From: an uncultured Bacteroidales bacterium
Lineage (GTDB): Bacteria > Bacteroidota > Bacteroidia > Bacteroidales > Paludibacteraceae
Direction of reading: 5' to 3'
DNA: 36,625 nucleotides
NCBI GenBank assembly: GCA_949282265.1
Contig: CASDOZ010000019.1
Location: forward strand, 1 to 36,625
Shown piece after piece: positions 32,246-36,625 of the stretch; the stretch's first letter is position 1; each line of letters starts with the position of its first letter. The notes beneath the pieces are model-generated. The model saw only the letters and a list, made by a program, of their open reading frames with translations. It did no database searches and was not told where the DNA came from. A program made the position numbers and the translations under genes.

Positions 32246-34921
32246 TTACAGCCTCGGCTTGATCAATGTGAGCATTTTCTGGTTGAAACCATCATTGGAA
32301 ATCAAATCTTCCAAATTGAGATGCATTCTGTAACACCAGAAATGATGTGAATTGTCCGGTATATTGATACGTTCTGCATGCGCATCCGGCAAACGGACGT
32401 CTGCATCAATCGCCAGCCAATCTTGCAAGGGCAAAATGACCCACATGGCAGGCGAATAAATATGTTGGTTGATAATAAACGAAGCTATTTCCGGCGTACA
32501 TTCCATCGGAGCTTCACCACTATATCCCATTATGTTATTATAGAAATGTTGCGTTACAATGCGGTTTTCTTCCCACCAAGCACGTAATGGATTAGTATCA
32601 TGGGTTCCCGTTGTACAAACGGACAAATAGGGCGCATTAGCCGGATGGGCAAATTCCACATTAGGTTCCTTAGGCATACGCTGTATTTCCAATGACAAGA
32701 TTTGCAATTGATGCATTACATCAGGAACGCAAGCAGGTACCATACCCAAGTCTTCACCACAGACTAACATGTTAGTCGCATTTATCAGAGCGGGCAACCT
32801 GCGCAATGCCGATGCTTTCCAAAAATCATTATGCCGATGATAGAAAAAATCTTCATGCAAGCAACTGAGCTTTTGTTTTGTATCTTCATCCAAGGCTTTG
32901 TAGCTGTAGGATTGATACAAAGCAATACGCGGATGCAATAATTCAGGACACTTCAAATCACGCACAAACAGCACTTCGCAATGCAAATAATACAGGCCGT
33001 TCCGAATGCGTATGCTACGCTCATCATTCAAATTGTTGCAGGCAAAATAAGCTTCTACCTTTTTCTGCGTATTAAATTCCGGTTTGAAATAATACGTGTC
33101 AAAATCGTAAGTGTATAAAAAGCGCTCTTTCACATGTTCTGCATCAACACCAAATATCTCAGGCAAATAGGATGCACGGATATAAGGTTTCAGCAGGCGG
33201 TCTTCGTTGAGTTGGATACCCATTTCCCACAAATCCTGCGAGGCATAGGGCAATGCAGGCGAAAAACGTCCCGTAAGCCCCCAGACTTCGTCCTTGGACA
33301 TCTCCCAGATACGGAAAAAGCCTAAAATATGGTCTATCCGGTAAGCATCAAAATAATCCGCCATTTTCTGGAAGCGTTTCCTCCACCAAGCATAACCATC
33401 CCGTTCCATCACATCCCAATTATAAGTCGGGAAACCCCAGTTTTGGCCGGAAATAGAGAAACTGTCAGGCGGTGCACCTGCCTGCGAATTCAAATTGAAC
33501 AGTTCCGGATGCGTCCAAGCTTCCACGCTATCGGGACTGATACCAATCGGGATATCACCTTTCAATGCTACTCCCAAAGCATGGGCGTAATTCTTTGCTT
33601 CAGTCATTTGCATATGCAAATGGAACTGCAAATAGAAATGCAATGCAATATCATCATACACAAGAGAATCTGGCAAAGCTAACATGTGAATTTCATCTGA
33701 TTGATAAACACTGTATTGAGGCCATTGGTGAAAATTTGGCGAACCGAACTTGTCGCGCAAATAGCAGAAAACAGCATACGGGATCAGCCATTCCTTGTTT
33801 TTGTCAAAAAAGTCCTTGTATTCAGCCGAACTAAACACGGCCTCTTTATCCTGATAATACAGAATTTTAAAATATTTCATTTTCTCATCCGCAACCACTT
33901 GGTAATCGGCAATTTTCTTGGCATTGAATAATTCCTTCGTTTTTGCATATTGCTCCTGCAAAGCTCCATCGCGAAAGCGTCCCATACGCTCGACATTCAA
34001 GTATATCGGATTCAGGGCGAAAACAGAAACAGAATTGTAGGGATATGAATCATAGTTATTATGATACAATGTCGTATCATTGACAGGCAAGGTCTGAATC
34101 ATTTTCTGTCCGGTTTTATGTGCCCATTCAGCAAGCTGTTTCAAATCAAGGAACTCACCGATACCAAAACTGTTCCGTGTACGAAGCGAGAAAACCGGCA
34201 CAGCAACCCCCGCACCTTTCCAACGCGGACGCGTACGCCTGAAACAGATATCGGAACGAATCAACATTTCTTTTTCCGGAAAAGTGTCAATCCTGCGATT
34301 CTCACCTGACTCGAAATCGACCGGCGCCCCAGTCTGCAATTCATATACGATATATTTATACTCTATCGTGTGCTGCGGATTCTCTATTTCAAGCGCGACC
34401 TTCCAGTTTGGAAATTCAGCATCCGAAAGCGGAACCAGGCACTCCGTATTCCAATTGCCAAGTTCAGGAATATTGCCAATAACCGCCAAGCCGTACCGAG
34501 GTTCTATTTGAGGCATTTCAAGGGAAAAACATATATTCCCCACCATACGGGCCTGTTCTGCCGGTTGCCGGCGGACAAACAGGCTTTTTGAAAAAGCAGT
34601 GGAAAAAAACGCCTGCTCATAATCGGTATCTTTCCAGAAATCCTGCAAAACGACATGTTTCATATCCGCTTCCAAACGGATACGGCGCGGCCTTCCGCCC
34701 TCGTACATGAAACTGCCATCCGTATTCCGGACTGCATAGACGTAATGCAATACATCGGCGAAATCAGGAACCTGCGTCGTGACTGTCCAGTTTTCGGACG
34801 CATGGCAATTCAGCACCAAAGGCGCATTTTCCGTCCATTCGACAATATCCTGGCAATTGCCGAGAATACAGATTTGCTGTCCCCATTCAGCTTTGTAGTT
34901 TATTTGAAAAGTAATAATCAT
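32246..34921 (-). CDS. malQ: 4-alpha-glucanotransferase, GH77 with two N-terminal CBM20 domains (DPE2-like)
   Basis: 891 residues from the ATG at 34921. Two starch-binding CBM20-type domains (~1-110 and ~120-230; the second has GLAVIGNIPELGNWNTE) precede a GH77 amylomaltase domain. Catalytic residues are the nucleophile Asp in YRIDHILGFFRIWE (~527), the acid/base Glu in CGEDLGMVP (~721) and the Asp in TGTHDTNPLRAWWEE (~774). The architecture is that of plant DPE2 and Bacteroides MalQ, disproportionating maltose and larger glucans in the cytoplasm. The frame's extension to 35164 is low-complexity and precedes a promoter-like TATTTTTG (34957-34964), so it is rejected. It is monocistronic. Confidence 0.94.
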   Translation of the reverse strand: MIITFQINYKAEWGQQICILGNCQDIVEWTENAPLVLNCHASENWTVTTQVPDFADVLHYVYAVRNTDGSFMYEGGRPRRIRLEADMKHVVLQDFWKDTDYEQAFFSTAFSKSLFVRRQPAEQARMVGNICFSLEMPQIEPRYGLAVIGNIPELGNWNTECLVPLSDAEFPNWKVALEIENPQHTIEYKYIVYELQTGAPVDFESGENRRIDTFPEKEMLIRSDICFRRTRPRWKGAGVAVPVFSLRTRNSFGIGEFLDLKQLAEWAHKTGQKMIQTLPVNDTTLYHNNYDSYPYNSVSVFALNPIYLNVERMGRFRDGALQEQYAKTKELFNAKKIADYQVVADEKMKYFKILYYQDKEAVFSSAEYKDFFDKNKEWLIPYAVFCYLRDKFGSPNFHQWPQYSVYQSDEIHMLALPDSLVYDDIALHFYLQFHLHMQMTEAKNYAHALGVALKGDIPIGISPDSVEAWTHPELFNLNSQAGAPPDSFSISGQNWGFPTYNWDVMERDGYAWWRKRFQKMADYFDAYRIDHILGFFRIWEMSKDEVWGLTGRFSPALPYASQDLWEMGIQLNEDRLLKPYIRASYLPEIFGVDAEHVKERFLYTYDFDTYYFKPEFNTQKKVEAYFACNNLNDERSIRIRNGLYYLHCEVLFVRDLKCPELLHPRIALYQSYSYKALDEDTKQKLSCLHEDFFYHRHNDFWKASALRRLPALINATNMLVCGEDLGMVPACVPDVMHQLQILSLEIQRMPKEPNVEFAHPANAPYLSVCTTGTHDTNPLRAWWEENRIVTQHFYNNIMGYSGEAPMECTPEIASFIINQHIYSPAMWVILPLQDWLAIDADVRLPDAHAERINIPDNSHHFWCYRMHLNLEDLISNDGFNQKMLTLIKPRL

Positions 34922-35123
34922 GATAATGTATTTAAAGGTCCAACTCTTTGCGTACACAAAAATAATAATAGCCGGGCAAAAAAAACACACTTTTTCAGAT
35001 GAACTGCAAAAAAAACAGGATGAATGTTCCCATAATGGCATTGGACTGGTTATATAAGGAATGTTAAAATATTGATTTTGAGAAAATATTTCCAATTCGT
35101 ATGTTTTATAACATATTTTTTTG

Positions 35124-35132
35124 TACCTTTGC
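35124..35132 (+). promoter_or_regulatory. -7 promoter box of the winged-helix gene
   Basis: TACCTTTGC lies in a very AT-rich stretch, 37 bp before the ATG at 35170. No exact TTG at 19-21 bp upstream. Confidence 0.6.
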
Positions 35133-35169
35133 AGCCGAAAAATAAACGTTAATTTTAAAACCAAAGATT

Positions 35170-35367
35170 ATGTTGACAGGAAACATTGGCGCTAATGCCG
35201 GATTAGTATGGGAAGCCCTCCAAGCAGGCAAAATGAGCACTAAAGCCATAAAGAAAGCTACCAAACTGAAAGAAGCTGATTTGAACATGGCTTATGGCTG
35301 GTTGGCTCGTGAAAATAAAATCGCTTTCAGCGAAGAAGAAGGTGAAATGTTTATCAGCTTGATTTAA
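35170..35367 (+). CDS. Small winged helix-turn-helix protein (DUF2582-like)
   Basis: 65 residues beginning MLTGNIGANAGLVWEALQAG, followed by a helix-turn-helix-like MSTKAIKKATKLKEADLNMAYGWLARENKI and a short wing. This matches the DUF2582 winged-helix family common in Bacteroidota. DNA binding is inferred from the fold; targets are unknown. The gene has its own promoter and a strong terminator 24 bp after the stop, so it is monocistronic and probably well expressed. Confidence 0.88.
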   Translation: MLTGNIGANAGLVWEALQAGKMSTKAIKKATKLKEADLNMAYGWLARENKIAFSEEEGEMFISLI

Positions 35368-35390
35368 TCAAGTACTGGTATTGAGAAATT

Positions 35391-35421
35391 AAAAACGCAA
35401 GGAAAATCCTTGCGTTTTTTT
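35391..35421 (+). terminator. Terminator of the winged-helix gene
   Basis: AAAAACGCAAGG (35391-35402) pairs with CCTTGCGTTTTT (35408-35419), loop AAAAT, then more T's. Confidence 0.9.
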
Positions 35422-35453
35422 ATCGGACACTTCCATATTTCAAAAAAACAGAC

Positions 35454-35462
35454 TATCTTTGC
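35454..35462 (+). promoter_or_regulatory. -7 promoter box of the tRNA pair
   Basis: TATCTTTGC lies 45 bp upstream of the mature 5' end of tRNA-Gly, consistent with a short processed leader. Confidence 0.65.
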
Positions 35463-35507
35463 AGCCGCCAAAAAATTGAAGGGTCTGTTTTGGGGCTCGT
35501 GTCAAAT

Positions 35508-35580
<73 letters not shown>

Positions 35581-35586
35581 CGTGTT

Positions 35587-35670
35587 GCCCGGATGGTGGA
35601 ATCGGTAGACACGAAGGACTTAAAATCCTTTGGCCTCACGGCTGTGCGGGTTCAAGTCCCGCTTCGGGTA
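35587..35670 (+). tRNA. tRNA-Leu(UAA)
   Basis: 84-nt class II tRNA: acceptor GCCCGGA/TTCGGGT (two wobble pairs), anticodon stem AAGGA/TCCTT with loop CTTAAAA (anticodon TAA), a long variable arm around TGGCCTCACGGCTG, T-arm GCGGG-TTCAAGT-CCCGC, discriminator A. No encoded CCA. Six bases separate it from tRNA-Gly, so the two are co-transcribed. A36-A37-A38 makes it a likely MiaA substrate. Confidence 0.96.
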
Positions 35671-35671
35671 C

Positions 35672-35706
35672 AATCCTTGACCAAACAACGGTTGAGGATT
35701 TTTTTG
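35672..35706 (+). terminator. Terminator of the tRNA operon
   Basis: AATCCTTGACC (35672-35682) pairs with GGTTGAGGATT (35690-35700), 11 bp including wobbles, followed by five more T's. It starts one base after the tRNA-Leu discriminator. Confidence 0.85.
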
Positions 35707-36204
35707 TGTGGTTATCAATGTTTTCAGCTGTTCTCAATCGGCAGAATATCCGCTTCATCCCTATCTCTCCCCTCACAACATCCCTATTTGGCAACACCGG
35801 GTATCCAGTTTGGAGAAAGCGAACATTTTCATCTCAAGCCTTTCTGCGAGTCTTAATATGGTAGTCCGCATGTAAATGTCAGGCTGCACACCGACATTAC
35901 ACATACTGAGCATCTGCAACGCGGACTCGTCCACACAACTGCCAACCAGCAGGCTGGATTCAAGGCTGCAACGGAAACAATGACATCAAAGTCATAATAC
36001 GCCAACATTTTGCGTTTCACATGACAATGCCTCCTTTCTGAACTTCAAGATTCCTCGACTATTGCTTTTTGTTCAAACTCATCTTCCTTGATACTGCACT
36101 TTGTCATTCTGGCAGCCGGGCCGGAATCCAATGTGGTAGATGTATACTCGAAAGCAACATCAAGTACGGAATGACAGCGAGGAGAGCGGCAAGAGCATTG
36201 TAAA
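35707..36204. other. Gene-free accessory-like stretch
   Basis: No intact gene is supported. Minus-strand open stretches (for example around 35757-35970) are short, lack a start and are interrupted. The region holds the 75-bp inverted-repeat element at 36102-36176 and a weaker, longer candidate at 35876-35986 flanked by ATGTCA/TGACAT. It looks like repeat-derived or decayed DNA next to an insertion sequence. Confidence 0.5.
36102..36176. repeat. Inverted-repeat intergenic element (REP/MITE-like)
   Basis: Perfect 8-bp terminal inverted repeats TGTCATTC (36102-36109) / GAATGACA (36169-36176) enclose 59 bp, with an internal GGCCGGAATCC. This is the general layout of short non-coding GTCATTCC...GGAATGAC repeats dispersed in many bacterial genomes. 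Only this clear copy is in the window. Confidence 0.55.
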
Positions 36205-36241
36205 AAAGACAGGGAAACGCGCAATCGTTTCCCTGCCTTTT
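36205..36241 (-). terminator. Terminator of the two-TM mini-protein gene
   Basis: CAGGGAAACG (36210-36219) and CGTTTCCCTG (36226-36235) form a 10-bp stem with a 6-nt loop. On the minus strand it is followed by TCTTTTTTAC. It lies 23 bp after the stop at 36264. Confidence 0.8.
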
Positions 36242-36263
36242 AATCCAATTTGCAGCAATATGG

Positions 36264-36452
36264 CTATTTTTTATCCTTTTGCTGCGGCTGCTCGCTAATG
36301 GAACTAACGGCCAAGCAAGCCAGCCCCAAGGCCAACAGCCACAAGGAGGCTTCTGTATCCACTTTGCCCATGCTCAACAAAGCCAGCACGGCAACTCCTG
36401 CGCCAACTGCTATGCAGCGCAAGACCAACGTCAGAATGTTTTTTGTTTTCAT
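36264..36452 (-). CDS. Small two-TM membrane protein of unknown function
   Basis: 62 residues: MKTKNILTLVLRC start, two hydrophobic segments (~7-28 and ~36-51), a short loop MGKVDTEASL between them, and a charged polar tail (EQPQQKDKK). I do not recognise a family. A clean terminator right after the stop supports a real gene. Its start codon is only about 11 bp from the probable end of an IS982-family element, so it may be the surviving 3' part of a longer gene or have lost its own promoter. Confidence 0.55.
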   Translation of the reverse strand: MKTKNILTLVLRCIAVGAGVAVLALLSMGKVDTEASLWLLALGLACLAVSSISEQPQQKDKK

Positions 36453-36463
36453 GCTTTCCCTAT

Positions 36464-36625
36464 ACCCGTTGGCGGAATTAATTTAGTGCGTATTTAATTC
36501 TGCCAATAGGCTTGTTATTAATATAATTGACGTATTGCAACACGGTCAGCGCACTAATTTTGCCAATGATTCTGGCAAACAAACCGTTTGTTATCTTAGC
36601 ATAGTTCCTGATGACCAGGAACTGA
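36464..36625 (-). mobile_element. IS982-family insertion sequence, partial (one end)
   Basis: From the transposase end, the plus-strand sequence ACCCGTTGGCGGAATTA beginning at 36464 has the AC-type terminus expected of IS982 elements and is the probable inverted repeat. The opposite end and target duplication are outside the window, so the exact boundary is an inference. Confidence 0.55.
36478..36625 (-). CDS. IS982-family transposase, C-terminal part (runs off the window)
   Basis: The last 48 residues are readable on the minus strand, from QFLVIRNYAK at the window edge through ARIIGKISALTVLQYV to NNKPIGRIKYALN and a TAA stop at 36478-36480. This ending is characteristic of Bacteroidota IS982-family DDE transposases. 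The rest lies beyond the right edge, so integrity of the element cannot be judged. Confidence 0.8.
   Translation of the reverse strand, partial: QFLVIRNYAKITNGLFARIIGKISALTVLQYVNYINNKPIGRIKYALN

Noticed and set aside
35757-36160. Possible frameshifted pseudogene on the minus strand (peptide-like stretches such as MLSMCNVGVQPDIYMRTTILRLAERLEM).
   Set aside because: One stretch looks protein-like, but there is no start, the frame changes, and the adjoining part coincides with an inverted-repeat element. Family identity could not be recognised, so it is noted but not called.

Overview
The window looks like a chromosomal segment from a member of the Bacteroidales (phylum Bacteroidota). Several things point there. 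Many genes are preceded by the phylum's -7 promoter box (TAnnTTTGC), sometimes with a TTG/TTTG element 19-21 bp upstream, and almost none has a Shine-Dalgarno sequence. The window also carries GldD/GldE, a DUF4954 protein, a GSCFA protein, a DUF6340 lipoprotein, an HU-related histone-like protein, a bacterial PcrB-type prenylglyceryl-phosphate synthase and a DPE2-like amylomaltase. Most of the content is housekeeping or conserved phylum-specific. I see no CRISPR array, prophage or complete mobile element.

Layout. 1-737 is non-coding, with a terminator, two promoters firing leftward out of the window and a purine-rich tract with a canonical G-quadruplex motif. 738-3663 (+) holds a pRiA4b ORF-3-like protein, miaA and a PKD lipoprotein. 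3667-8614 (-) is a dnaN-led gene run: dnaN, a DnaQ-type exonuclease, a DUF4954 beta-helix protein and an EamA transporter. 8713-13836 (+) holds murI, a second EamA transporter, an unusual SDR/zinc-ribbon fusion, an LD-carboxypeptidase and a GSCFA protein. 13820-16329 (-) is ribD then cls. 16405-17738 (+) is prmC then recX. 17853-20571 (+) is a tandem run of four FKBP-family genes, one of which lacks the catalytic domain.

20.7-28.4 kb (-) is visibly more GC-rich. It contains a NadR-like kinase, cysE, an RlmL-type methyltransferase and ispD; then an HU-like gene with a rare strong Shine-Dalgarno and a downstream array of about 22-bp hairpin repeats; then gldE-gldD-phosphopantetheinyl transferase-pcrB. 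28551-32162 (+) is an rRNA m5C methyltransferase, an MBL hydrolase, a DUF6340 lipoprotein and an AlaX-like editing protein, largely coupled by ATGA overlaps. 32246-34921 (-) is malQ. 35170-35367 (+) is a small winged-helix protein, followed by tRNA-Gly(GCC) and tRNA-Leu(UAA).

The right end (35.7-36.6 kb) is accessory-like: a 75-bp inverted-repeat element, a two-TM mini-protein gene, and the 3' end of an IS982-family transposase whose probable terminus lies only about 11 bp upstream of that mini-gene.

Functional themes are tRNA and translation (miaA, prmC, rRNA methylases, AlaX, tRNAs), envelope and lipid biology (murI, LD-carboxypeptidase, cls, pcrB, GldD/E, periplasmic FKBPs), cofactor and isoprenoid synthesis (ribD, ispD, NadR-like), replication and repair (dnaN, exonuclease, recX), and alpha-glucan use (malQ). 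All functional calls come from motif recognition by eye; no database search was run.
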